Assembly: GCF_004342915.1 (NCBI RefSeq)
Contig: NZ_SLWL01000003.1
Span: forward strand, 62,001 to 126,000
DNA from: Camelimonas lactis
GTDB lineage: Bacteria; Pseudomonadota; Alphaproteobacteria; Rhizobiales; Beijerinckiaceae
DNA length: 64,000 nucleotides
Direction of reading: 5' to 3'
This document shows positions 48,769 through 57,404 of this stretch, in pieces (the first letter of the stretch is position 1; every line of letters starts with the position of its first letter). Made by a program: the position numbers and the translations under genes. Below the pieces are notes generated by a model. It was not told the origin of the DNA and did not search any database. It saw only the letters and a list, made by a program, of their open reading frames with translations.

Positions 48769-50046
48769 ATGACCGCCGTTCAGAAGTCGTCCAGTGGAGC
48801 GCAGAAGGATCTGTACCGCATGGGCGAAGTGCCGCCGCTCGGCCATGTGCCCGCCAACATGACGGCATGGGTGGTGCGCAAGGAACGCCACGGCCCGCCG
48901 GACACCGCGATGCTGCTGGAAACCGTGCCGACCTGGACTGTCGGCGAGGACGAGGTGCTGATCTATGTGATGGCCGCCGGCGTCAACTATAACGGCGTCT
49001 GGGCCGCCCTTGGCGAGCCGATTTCCGTGCTCGACGCCCACAAGCAGCCGTATCACATCGCCGGCTCCGACGCTTCGGGCGTTGTCTGGGCCGTTGGCAG
49101 CAAGGTCAAGCGCTGGAAGGTCGGCGACGAGGTCGTGGTGCACTGCAACCAGGACGACGGCGACGATGAGGAGTGCAACGGCGGCGACCCGATGTTCTCG
49201 TCCTCCCAGCGCATCTGGGGCTATGAGACGCCTGACGGCTCCTTCGCCCAGTTCTGCCGCGTGCAGTCGCGCCAGCTCATGGAAAAGCCGCGCCACCTCA
49301 CCTGGGAGGAGGCCGCCTGTTACACGCTGACGCTGGCCACCGCTTACCGCATGCTGTTCGGCCACGCGCCGCACACCATCAAGCCCGGCGACAACGTGCT
49401 GGTCTGGGGCGCCTCGGGTGGTCTCGGCGTGTTCGGCGTGCAGCTCTGCGCCGCCTCCGGCGCCAACGCCATTGGCGTGATCTCGGACGAATCGAAGCGC
49501 GACTACGTCATGCAGCTCGGCGCCAAGGGCGTCATCAACCGCAAGGACTTCGACTGCTGGGGCCAGCTCCCCAAGGTCAACTCGCCGGAATTCAACACCT
49601 GGACGAAGAACGCCCGCGCCTTCGGCAAGGCGATCTGGGACATCACCGGCAAGAAGGACGTCGACATCGTCTTCGAGCATCCCGGCGAGGCGACTTTCCC
49701 GGTCTCCGCCCTGGTGGCCAAGCGCGGCGGCATGGTGGTGTTCTGCGCCGGCACGTCCGGCTTCAACATCACCTTCGACGCCCGTTACGTCTGGATGCGG
49801 CAGAAGCGCATCCAGGGCTCGCACTTCGCCCATCTCAAGCAGGCGTCGTCGGCGAACCAGTTCGTCATCGACCGTCGCATCGATCCCTGCATGTCCGAGG
49901 TCTTCCAGTGGAATGACATCCCCGACGCGCACATGAAGATGTGGCAGAACCGCCATGCGCCCGGCAACATGGCCGTGCTGGTCAACTCACCCCGGGCCGG
50001 CCTGCGCAACCTCGACGACGTCATCGAGGCCAGCAAGGGCGGCTGA
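48769..50046 (+). CDS. ccr: crotonyl-CoA carboxylase/reductase
   Basis: Key enzyme of the ethylmalonyl-CoA pathway: it reduces and carboxylates crotonyl-CoA to ethylmalonyl-CoA with NADPH and CO2. 425 residues of the zinc-free MDR fold: KDLYRMGEVPPLGHVPANM at the start, AGVNYNGVWAALGEPISV, GGDPMFSSSQRIWGYETPDG, nucleotide loop VWGASGGLGVFGVQL, and the Ccr-specific VFEHPGEATFPVS and GSHFAHLKQA. The start at 48769 is placed by comparison with known Ccr N-termini; an upstream ATG at 48751 is also in frame. It ends at a bidirectional terminator. Confidence 0.97.
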   Translation: MTAVQKSSSGAQKDLYRMGEVPPLGHVPANMTAWVVRKERHGPPDTAMLLETVPTWTVGEDEVLIYVMAAGVNYNGVWAALGEPISVLDAHKQPYHIAGSDASGVVWAVGSKVKRWKVGDEVVVHCNQDDGDDEECNGGDPMFSSSQRIWGYETPDGSFAQFCRVQSRQLMEKPRHLTWEEAACYTLTLATAYRMLFGHAPHTIKPGDNVLVWGASGGLGVFGVQLCAASGANAIGVISDESKRDYVMQLGAKGVINRKDFDCWGQLPKVNSPEFNTWTKNARAFGKAIWDITGKKDVDIVFEHPGEATFPVSALVAKRGGMVVFCAGTSGFNITFDARYVWMRQKRIQGSHFAHLKQASSANQFVIDRRIDPCMSEVFQWNDIPDAHMKMWQNRHAPGNMAVLVNSPRAGLRNLDDVIEASKGG

Positions 50047-50151
50047 GCCCCGTCCTGACGAACGCCGGGGGCGGGACAGACGCCGACCATCCCGCCAGGG
50101 CGCATGCGTTGCGCCCCCTGCGCGCCCCCTTCGCGGAGCGTCAACCGACAC

Positions 50152-50184
50152 AAAAAACCGGCCCATGGCGGCCGGTTTTTTTTT
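50152..50184. terminator. bidirectional intrinsic terminator
   Basis: CCGGCC / GGCCGG stem with a 6-base loop, with six A residues on one side and nine T residues on the other. It serves ccr (plus) and the YihY gene (minus). Confidence 0.93.
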
Positions 50185-50205
50185 GCATGAGCGAACCACG
50201 ATTCT

Positions 50206-51126
50206 TCAGTCGCTCTCCTCCGCATGGTCGATCAGCGCCGCATTGACCTCGCCGCCGAGCAGGAAAAGCGCGCCCAGCACGTAAAGAAACACCAGCGCGA
50301 TGGCGACCGAGGCGAGGCCCGCATAGGTCGTGACATAGCCCCGCTGGCCGAAGTCGGCGATATAGGCGCCAAAGATCGCCCCGCCCACGAACCAGGCGAT
50401 AATCGTCAGCGCCACGCCCGGCATCACCTGGCGGAAGCTGCGCCGGCCGGCGGCGATCAGCAGGTGCGCGGCCGTCAGCACCACGAACATCACGGCGCCG
50501 GTCACCACATAGCGGATCACGCCAACAAGGAAACGCAGCGGCTGCAATTGCGCTTCCAGCGCCGGCGCCCACGCCATCACCGTCTGCCAGAGCACCGGCC
50601 ACAGCACCACCAGCACGGCGAAGATCATCAACGCCGCGGCGCTCACCAGCACGAACAGGATGGATTCCAGCCGCGTCCAGTACCAGGCGCGCCATTCCAC
50701 CGCCCCATAGGCGCGGTTGAGGCCGATGCGCAGCGCCTCGATGCCGTTGGAGGCGAAGTAGACAGCGAACAGGGCGCCGAACGTCAGCGCGTCGCCGCGC
50801 GTCACCGTCAGCACCTTGCGGATCTCGCTGGCCAGCGGCGCCGCGATGTCCGCCGGCCAGATCTCGAACAGCAGGGTGGCGGCGCGGTTGGCCAGATCGG
50901 AAGCGCCGATCATGCTCGCCAGCGAGGCGATGACGATCATGAACGGAAACAGCGCCATCAGCGCCGACATGGCGATATGGCTGGCGAGCGCCCAGCCGTC
51001 ATGTTCGAGAAAACGGTTAATGGCGGCGCTGAACACCCGATAGATCACTGTGATGGCCCGTCCCCCCGGGTTTGCCTTGCGCGCTCGCCAGGGGCGGAAG
51101 CCGTCGCACGCCGCATCTGGCCCCAT
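50206..51126 (-). CDS. YihY/virulence factor BrkB family membrane protein
   Basis: 306 residues with six membrane helices. The conserved start FSAAINRFLEHDGWALASHIAMSALMALFPFMIVIASL (read in pieces) and GNEVNAAL-like GGEVNAALIDHAE at the end mark the YihY/BrkB family, formerly called ribonuclease BN in error. The function is unknown; an export or permeability role is supposed. The start is uncertain: ATG 51126 has no good ribosome site; a GTG near 51047 and an open frame to 51378 are alternatives. Confidence 0.88.
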   Translation of the reverse strand: MGPDAACDGFRPWRARKANPGGRAITVIYRVFSAAINRFLEHDGWALASHIAMSALMALFPFMIVIASLASMIGASDLANRAATLLFEIWPADIAAPLASEIRKVLTVTRGDALTFGALFAVYFASNGIEALRIGLNRAYGAVEWRAWYWTRLESILFVLVSAAALMIFAVLVVLWPVLWQTVMAWAPALEAQLQPLRFLVGVIRYVVTGAVMFVVLTAAHLLIAAGRRSFRQVMPGVALTIIAWFVGGAIFGAYIADFGQRGYVTTYAGLASVAIALVFLYVLGALFLLGGEVNAALIDHAEESD

Positions 51127-51505
51127 GAACGGCCCAGATCCCGGTTCACGACAAACGGATTCTGCCCCGTTCAGAGCACAACGCGGGCTGGCGCAAAAGG
51201 CAACCCCGGCGGCAGGCGCCCGCGCTATCCCATCTGGATCATGGCCCTCATGCGCCGCGATGATTGCTTTTGACCGCGAAAAATCCCACCACTGTTGCGC
51301 CTGGGCCCGGAGCCCGCGGCGTTTGATCAGGGCCCTGGGCCCTTTCAACCCGATCATCTCCGGTTTCCAGAAGGCCACATAATAACAACGCCGCCAGAAT
51401 TTTCACGGCGCCGCGCGTTGCGTGGAAATTCTGGCGCGCATTGCTGCGATGTCGATGCGGCGATTACCCCGCTGCTGCGAGACCGCTTCCGGAAACGCCG
51501 TTCCC

Positions 51506-52420
51506 ATGTCCCATTCCGCTCCGGCGGTCCGCCTCGCCGGCGTCGCCCTCGTTATCATTCTCGCCAGCGGCTACATCGTCGCCCGCTACGTCGCGCCCCA
51601 TGCCGAGCCGCTGACCTTCCTTTCCGTGCGGTTCGCCGCCACCGCTCTGGTCATGGGGGTAATCGCCGTGGCGGCCCGCGCCCCATGGCCGACGACGATG
51701 CGGCAGTGGCGCGATATCGCCATCGCCGGGGCGCTGCTACAGGGCGTCATGCTCAGCGGCGTGTTCTGGAGCGTCCGTCACGGCCTGCCGGCTGGCGTCT
51801 GCGCCCTGATTCTTGCCCTGCAACCAGTGCTCACCGGCCTGCTGGCCGGCCCGTTCCTCGGCGAACGCGTCACCGTGCGCGCCTGGATGGGGCTGGGCGC
51901 GGGCCTGGTTGGGGCCGGCATGGTGCTGGCGCCGCGCCTTGCCGGCGACGACGCCCTGCCGCCGGCCGCCATCCTCGCCGCCGGCTGTGGTCTGGTCGCC
52001 ATTTCCGTTGGGACGCTTTGGCAGAAAAAGACCGGCCAGACCGGCGACCTCAGGGTCAACGTGACCATCCAGTTCCTGGCCGCCTTCGTGCTGGTGACGC
52101 CGCTGGCGCTGCTGGTGGAGGACCTGCATTTCGACGGCGCCGGCGAATTGTGGGTCGCCATGGCTTGGTCTGTGCTCGGAACTTCGGCCGCCGGCATCCT
52201 GCTGATGTTGTGGCTGCTGCGGCGCATGCAGGTTTCGGCCATGTCGGCGCTGTTCTATCTGGTTCCCGTCGCCGCAGCGGCCATGACCTGGCTGGTTTTC
52301 GGCGAAACGCTGACGCCCGTGCAGATTCTCGGCATGGTCATCGCCGTCGCCGGCGTCTGGCTGGCCAACCGCACGCCCCGCCCGGTCGCGGCGCCGTCCG
52401 TTCCAGCCCCGCCCGCATGA
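51506..52420 (+). CDS. EamA/DMT family transporter
   Basis: 304 residues with ten hydrophobic helices in two EamA repeats (about 10-135 and 155-285). The first repeat shows SVRFAATALVMG and ALILALQPVLTGLLAGPFLGERVT (read in pieces); the second, SALFYLVPVAAAAMTWLVFGE. DMT transporters move metabolites or amino acids out of the cell; the substrate here is unknown. The start ATG 51506 fits the first helix, with GGAA about 12 bases upstream. Confidence 0.9.
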   Translation: MSHSAPAVRLAGVALVIILASGYIVARYVAPHAEPLTFLSVRFAATALVMGVIAVAARAPWPTTMRQWRDIAIAGALLQGVMLSGVFWSVRHGLPAGVCALILALQPVLTGLLAGPFLGERVTVRAWMGLGAGLVGAGMVLAPRLAGDDALPPAAILAAGCGLVAISVGTLWQKKTGQTGDLRVNVTIQFLAAFVLVTPLALLVEDLHFDGAGELWVAMAWSVLGTSAAGILLMLWLLRRMQVSAMSALFYLVPVAAAAMTWLVFGETLTPVQILGMVIAVAGVWLANRTPRPVAAPSVPAPPA

Positions 52421-52863
52421 CGCCTGCCGCCATCTGCGTGGTTCTCGCCGTCACAACGCCGTTGCCTGCGCGGACAGCTTGTTTATTGTGCCGCCAACAA
52501 CCGGTCCTGTTGTGACTTTTGCCGGATTGTCACGGACGCGCCATCCGGCGCAATGTGTCGCCGCAATCGCGCCTGGCAGGCTGACCGCGCCGTAACGACG
52601 CGTCCAGAACATCAGGAGCGTTTTTCCGGCAAGGCCGTCTCGCCTTGCGTCAGGGAAAGCGTCCAGCCAGGAGGACAGGGGCAAAACTCCCGGGCCGGCG
52701 CGCGTGGATTTTTGCCCTGACGGCCGGCCGGCCGGCCCCGATTTGCAACGAGACGGTTTCATGCCGGACGGGATCGCCCTGCGACGCCCGCCGGGGCAAC
52801 CGGCTCCGGAATACAGCGCCGCGACGCCCCCCGGTGGCCGTCGCGTAACAAGGAAACTGCGTC
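52421..52863 (+). other. intergenic leader of mcd with inverted repeats
   Basis: 443 bases without a gene. CAGGGGCAAAA (52676-52686) pairs with TTTTGCCCTG (52710-52719) with one bulged G. A run of alternating GGCC units at 52721-52738 follows. Both lie about 130-190 bases before mcd. A small ACAAC/GTTGT dyad occurs near 52497-52513. Confidence 0.45.
52676..52719 (+). promoter_or_regulatory. stem-loop upstream of mcd
   Basis: About 10 bp of complementary arms with one bulge around a 23-base GC-rich loop. T residues are in the 3' arm itself, so it is not a canonical terminator. It may be an operator or leader element for mcd. Confidence 0.35.
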
Positions 52864-54558
52864 ATGAGCCAAGTGGCGACCGCCACCCTTCCCGCCGCCT
52901 CCGACCTCATCTCCCTGGTCAGCCGTGTTTCCGGCGATCTGGAGGCGTTGCAGAGCGCCGCCACCTCCGCGGTGCGCGCCCGCGTTTCCGAGAACGGCAA
53001 GGTTTCCGCCGCGCGCATCGACGCCGAGCAACACGCCGCCCACGGCCTGTCCTGGCTTGCCACCTATGTCACCGGCGTGCGCGAGGCCGCCGGCTGGGCG
53101 CAGCGCCTCAGCGATGAAGGCCGGTTCGGCGAAGTGGAGCAGTTGCTGCTGGCCATCGCCGCCGGCGAATATACGGCGCAGATTTTCGGCGGCATTCCGA
53201 TCAGCCAGAACGAGATGGTCCGCCTCGGCGACCTGGGCGTCGACGCGGCGACCGTCGCCAGCCACCGCACCGCGGCGGTTGAGGAGCTGATCGCCGTCGG
53301 CAACACGCCGGCCACCCGCCTGCGCCTCGTCGAACTGATGAAGGACATGGACGGCGGCTCCAGCATCGGCGCCACCGGTCTTGACGAGACGCTGGAAGCG
53401 ATTCGCTCCGAAATGAAGCGCTTCGCCGACGCCGAAGTGGTTCCCCACGCCCATCAGTGGCACCTGAAGAATGAATACATCCCGCTCGACGTGGTCGCCG
53501 GCATGGCCCAGCTCGGCGTGTTCGGCCTGACCATTCCGGAAGAATATGGCGGCATGGGCCTGTCCAAGGTCTCCATGTGCGTCGTCTCCGAAGAGCTGTC
53601 GCGCGCCTATATCGGCGTCGGCTCGCTGGGCACCCGTTCCGAGATCGCCGCCGAGCTGATCCTGGGCGGCGGCACCGACGCGCAGAAGCAGCACTGGCTG
53701 CCGAAGATCGCCTCGGGCGAGATCCTGCCGACCGCCGTGTTCACCGAGCCGAACACCGGCTCCGACCTCGCCTCGCTGCGCACCCGCGCCGTGAAGGAAG
53801 GCGAAGGGGACGCGGCTGTGTGGAAGGTGTACGGCAACAAGACCTGGATCACCCACCCGGTCCGCGCCGACGTCATGACCATGCTGGTCCGCACCAGGCC
53901 GGACGTTGCGGGTTATCGCGGCCTGTCGATCCTGCTGGCGGAGAAGCCGCGCGGCGACGACGCCAACCCGTTCCCGGTCGAGGGCCTGACCGGCGGCGAG
54001 ATCGAGGTGCTCGGCTATCGCGGCATGAAGGAATACGAACTGGCGTTCGACGGCTTCCAGGTGAAGGGCGAGAACCTGCTCGGCGGCGTCGAGGGTGAAG
54101 GCTTCCGCCAGCTCATGCAGACCTTCGAGGCGGCCCGCATCCAGACGGCGGCGCGCGCCGTCGGCGTCGCCCAGGCGGCGCTGGAAGTTGGCCTGCGCTA
54201 CGCCCAGGAGCGCATCCAGTTCGCCAAGCCGATCATCAGCTTCCCGCGTGTCTCCGACAAGCTGGCGATGATGGCGGCGGAACTTATGATCGCCCGCCAG
54301 CTCACCTATTTCGCTGGCCGCGCCAAGGACGAAGGCAAGCGCTGCGACCTGGAGGCCGGCATGGCCAAGCTGCTCGCCGCCCGCATCGCCTGGTCGAACG
54401 CCGACAACGCCCTGCAGATCCACGGCGGCAACGGCTTCGCGCTGGAGTACACCGTGAGCCGCCTGCTCTGCGACGCCCGCATCCTGTCGATCTTCGAGGG
54501 CGCGGCGGAAATCCAGGCGCAGGTCATCGCCCGCCGCCTGATCGAGGGCGGCAACTGA
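52864..54558 (+). CDS. mcd: (2S)-methylsuccinyl-CoA dehydrogenase
   Basis: FAD enzyme that oxidises methylsuccinyl-CoA to mesaconyl-CoA in the ethylmalonyl-CoA pathway. 564 residues: the usual acyl-CoA dehydrogenase core is about 380 (from residue 175, ATGLDETLEAIRSEMKRFADAEVVP, to the end, IHGGNGFALEYTVSRLLCDARILSIFEGAAE, both split), and the extra 170-residue N-terminal region is typical of Mcd. TAVFTEPNTGSDLASL is the FAD/substrate block. It lies 2.8 kb downstream of ccr, with YihY and EamA genes between. The RidA-like frame follows. Confidence 0.94.
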   Translation: MSQVATATLPAASDLISLVSRVSGDLEALQSAATSAVRARVSENGKVSAARIDAEQHAAHGLSWLATYVTGVREAAGWAQRLSDEGRFGEVEQLLLAIAAGEYTAQIFGGIPISQNEMVRLGDLGVDAATVASHRTAAVEELIAVGNTPATRLRLVELMKDMDGGSSIGATGLDETLEAIRSEMKRFADAEVVPHAHQWHLKNEYIPLDVVAGMAQLGVFGLTIPEEYGGMGLSKVSMCVVSEELSRAYIGVGSLGTRSEIAAELILGGGTDAQKQHWLPKIASGEILPTAVFTEPNTGSDLASLRTRAVKEGEGDAAVWKVYGNKTWITHPVRADVMTMLVRTRPDVAGYRGLSILLAEKPRGDDANPFPVEGLTGGEIEVLGYRGMKEYELAFDGFQVKGENLLGGVEGEGFRQLMQTFEAARIQTAARAVGVAQAALEVGLRYAQERIQFAKPIISFPRVSDKLAMMAAELMIARQLTYFAGRAKDEGKRCDLEAGMAKLLAARIAWSNADNALQIHGGNGFALEYTVSRLLCDARILSIFEGAAEIQAQVIARRLIEGGN

Positions 54559-54567
54559 GCCGCGACA

Positions 54568-54977
54568 ATGACAATGCCGGCGGGGCCCGATCCCGCCGGC
54601 GCATCTCCACTGGCTCGCCGTTCGAAAACGCATGGGGATATTCAAGGCTCGTCGTCGACGGGCCTTTTGCTTTCGTGGCCGGAACCACCGGCTATGACTA
54701 TGCGACCATGCTTCTGCCGGAGAGCGCGGCGGAACAGGCGCGCAACGCGTGGGCGACGATTGGGAAAATCCTGCGGGAAGGCGGCTTCGCCCTGGAGGAC
54801 ATCGTCCGGGCCACCTATTACGTCACCAGCCGTAACGACGCCCGCGCCGTGCTGGACGTCTGCGGCGCGGTGCTGGCTGGTATCCGCCCGGCCGCCACGG
54901 TGCTGATCGTCGCCGGCCTCATTGAGCCGGAGATGAAGGTCGAAATCGAAGTGACGGCGCTCCGCAATCACGGCTGA
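54568..54977 (+). CDS. RidA/YjgF family protein, N-terminus frameshifted or non-standard start
   Basis: RidA proteins hydrolyse reactive enamine or imine intermediates. From 54600 the frame reads RISTGSPFENAWGYSRLVV, then VAGTTGYDYATMLLPESAAEQARN and IVRATYYVT, ending EVTALRNHG, a near-complete member of the GYDYATM subgroup. But no ATG, GTG or TTG is in this frame before GTG 54675, which would delete the first strand and helix. ATGs at 54568 and 54574 are one base out of frame. A one-base error or real frameshift between 54574 and 54600, or a rare start such as CTG 54555, is required. Confidence 0.7.
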
Positions 54978-55049
54978 CCCCACAGGGAACTTGCCACCGG
55001 GCCGCCGCCGCGCCTAAACCCGGTCGCGAACAATTTCTGTGAGGCGTCC

Positions 55050-56159
55050 ATGGCATCCTTCAATCTTCTCCTGCTCCCCGGCGACGGCATCGGCCCCGAG
55101 GTCAACGTCGAAGTCGAAAAGCTTGTGCGCTGGCTCGACCAGGCTGGCGTGGCGAAATTCGAAATCGAGAAAGACCTGGTCGGCGGTTCGGCCTATGACG
55201 CCCATGGCGTGTCGATCACCGAGGAAGCCATGGCGCGCGCACAGGCCGCCGATGCGGTGCTGTTCGGCGCCGTGGGCGGCCCCAAGTGGGATTCGGTGCC
55301 CTACGAGGTGCGCCCGGAAGCTGGCCTGCTGCGCCTGCGCAAGGATCTCGGCCTGTTCGCCAACCTCCGCCCCGCCATCTGCTACCCGGCCCTCGCCGAG
55401 GCCTCCTCGCTGAAGCGCGAGCTGGTCGAAGGCCTCGACATCATGATCGTGCGCGAGCTGACCGGCGGCGTCTATTTCGGCGAGCCGAAGGAAATCGTCA
55501 CCCTGGAGAACGGCGAGAAGCGCGCCGTCGACACCCAGCTCTACACCACCCATGAGGTGGAGCGCATCGCCCGCGTCGCCTTCGATCTGGCGGCGAAGCG
55601 CAACAACCGCGTCGCCTCTGCCGAGAAGCGCAACGTCATGCGCACCGGCGTGCTGTGGCACGAGGTGGTGAGCCGCGTGCACCGCGAAGAGTTCGCCGGC
55701 GCGGCGCTGGAGCATGTGCTGGCCGACAATTGCGCCATGCAGCTGGTGCGCAACCCCAAGCAGTACGACGTGATCGTCACCGACAACCTGTTCGGCGACA
55801 TCCTCTCCGACGTGGCCGCCATGCTCACCGGCTCGCTGGGCATGCTGCCGTCGGCCTCGCTGGGCGCGGAAGACCCGGCCACCGGCAAGCGCAAGGCGCT
55901 GTATGAGCCGGTGCACGGCTCGGCGCCGGATATCGCCGGCAAGGGCATGGCCAACCCGATCGCCATGATCGGCTCGCTGGGCATGGCGCTGCGCTATTCG
56001 TTCGGTCTTGGAGATGCGGCCGACAAGCTGGATCTGGCCATCGCCAATGTGCTGGGCGCCGGCCTGCGCACCCGCGATATCGCCGGCCCCGGCGCCAACG
56101 CCGTCTCCACCAGCGAGATGGGCGACGCCATCATCGCCGAGATGCAGCGCCTTTCCTGA
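55050..56159 (+). CDS. leuB: 3-isopropylmalate dehydrogenase
   Basis: Oxidatively decarboxylates 3-isopropylmalate in leucine synthesis, using NAD. 369 residues: the N-terminus [13 protein letters not shown], the isopropylmalate loop [30 protein letters not shown], and the metal/NAD site [12 protein letters not shown] with [15 protein letters not shown]. The ribosome site GTGAGGCG lies about 5 bases before ATG. It is a single gene with a strong terminator. Confidence 0.98.
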   Translation: MASFNLLLLPGDGIGPEVNVEVEKLVRWLDQAGVAKFEIEKDLVGGSAYDAHGVSITEEAMARAQAADAVLFGAVGGPKWDSVPYEVRPEAGLLRLRKDLGLFANLRPAICYPALAEASSLKRELVEGLDIMIVRELTGGVYFGEPKEIVTLENGEKRAVDTQLYTTHEVERIARVAFDLAAKRNNRVASAEKRNVMRTGVLWHEVVSRVHREEFAGAALEHVLADNCAMQLVRNPKQYDVIVTDNLFGDILSDVAAMLTGSLGMLPSASLGAEDPATGKRKALYEPVHGSAPDIAGKGMANPIAMIGSLGMALRYSFGLGDAADKLDLAIANVLGAGLRTRDIAGPGANAVSTSEMGDAIIAEMQRLS

Positions 56160-56802
56160 AGCCGTCTGCTGGCGCAGCCGGTCCAGCCGGCTGCGCGTCC
56201 GGCCGCATTGCCGCCATGGAACGCAAAAAGAAACAGGGCCGGTCAGACCGGCCCTGTTTCTTCAATGTTGTCCGGCAGTCCAGACAGCCGCACGCCGGTG
56301 GGGCTGGGGGGCTGATAAACCCGGCGAAACAGCGTTAGACTGCCGGAACAACGAGGGATTATTGACGTGACTTTGCGGCAACCGCAAGGCATCGCCATGT
56401 CGATATCGTGTTTTTTCAATAACAATTTCTTGAACAGCGCTCAGTATAATAATCATAAACAATCATCGTTATCTGCACAATAAATATCCACCAACAATAC
56501 GATGAGAATACATTTCCGGGATCAGGTCGCCCGCGCGCCGGCGGGAAAAGATGCAACCCGCGCGGTAATTTCCCCGGAACACGCACAGCCGCCGCCATAT
56601 CTGCGCGCCAGAAGCCCGCATCCAGAGAAACCAGGATCGACAAAAGCCGGTATCTACAGAAACCAGCATCGCCGGGTCCGCCAGCATCCGGCTGGCTGCG
56701 CGCCATGGGCGCCGCCGCCATTTACCTCACGACCAATCCGCTTCAGACTGGCGGCGCAACCCATCGGTCTTGCGGCCTGCATCAAGGAGGATGGCGACCG
56801 AC
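56160..56802 (+). other. long intergenic region with AT-rich island
   Basis: 643 bases: the leuB terminator at 56228-56262, then a clearly AT-rich stretch (about 56395-56520) with TATAAT at 56445-56450 and TTTTTT at 56411-56416, then GC-rich leader sequence up to AAGGAGG (56784-56790). A small dyad TTGCGG/CCGCAA is at 56373-56387. No gene was recognised in either strand. Confidence 0.45.
56228..56262 (+). terminator. intrinsic terminator of leuB
   Basis: A perfect 17-bp inverted repeat, AAGAAACAGGGCCGGTC with its complement, around a single A. The T-rich 3' arm and following TTCAA act as a weak U-tract. 69 bases after the stop codon. Confidence 0.85.
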
Positions 56803-57276
56803 ATGATGACATCCGAGCAACCCGCGGAAGATGAGCAGACGCAGCACGCGTCGCCTGGCGATATCGTCGCCATCAGCGCCCGGCCTTCCCGCACGAATGC
56901 CGCCACGATCGCCCCGGCGCTCCCGGCCGCCGCTCCCGCCCCACTCCCGACGCCCGTCCCCATCACGCCCACGCCGCCCCGCGTCAGCTTTGACCGGCGC
57001 GAACTGAATACGTTGCTCAACCTGTATGGACGTCGCGTCGCTGAGGGCGAATGGCGCGACTACGCCATCGACTTCCACAAGGACCGGGCCATTTTTTCCG
57101 TGTTCCGGCGGACTTCGGAAGCGCCCCTGTACCGCATCGAGAAGCAGCCGCGCCTGGAGCGCAAGCAGGGCGCCTGGAGCGTGGTTTCCGCGGCGGGCCT
57201 CATTCTGAAACGCGGCAACGACCTCTCCCGCGTCCTCGCCGTTATCGACAGGCCGCTCCGCCTCATACGCGGCTGA
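56803..57276 (+). CDS. DUF2794 domain-containing protein
   Basis: 157 residues. The C-terminal 105 residues (VSFDRRELNTLLNLYGRRVAEGEWRDYAIDF, then FSVFRRTSEAPLYRIEKQP and SAAGLILKRGNDLSRVL) are the conserved DUF2794 domain of alphaproteobacteria, function unknown. The first 50 residues are a Pro/Ala-rich, poorly conserved extension. AAGGAGG at 56784-56790 decides the start: ATG 56803 (followed by a second ATG) is 12 bases away, whereas the ATG at 56791 directly abuts it. Confidence 0.92.
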   Translation: MMTSEQPAEDEQTQHASPGDIVAISARPSRTNAATIAPALPAAAPAPLPTPVPITPTPPRVSFDRRELNTLLNLYGRRVAEGEWRDYAIDFHKDRAIFSVFRRTSEAPLYRIEKQPRLERKQGAWSVVSAAGLILKRGNDLSRVLAVIDRPLRLIRG

Positions 57277-57333
57277 GGCGCTTTCGCCCAAAAAGGCCGC
57301 TCCCGCCCTTTCGCAAGAGTGTCCCGGAGGGCC

Positions 57334-57362
57334 AAAGAAAAAGGCCCCGCGAACGGGGCCTT
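57334..57362 (-). terminator. intrinsic terminator of the BI-1 family gene
   Basis: AAGGCCCCG / CGGGGCCTT with loop CGAA (57341-57362). A residues at 57335-57342 give the U-tract on the minus strand, 43 bases past the stop codon. Confidence 0.88.
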
Positions 57363-57404
57363 CCACACTGCGGTCCAGGGCTGGGCCTGTCCTTACAACC
57401 GTTG

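Noticed and set aside
53064-54645. Antisense frames over mcd as separate genes.
   Set aside because: Codon-bias shadows; the Mcd protein is complete on the plus strand.
56362-56367. TTGACG as a -35 box before the DUF2794 gene.
   Set aside because: No -10 sequence at 16-18 bases; the TATAAT at 56445 is too far away.
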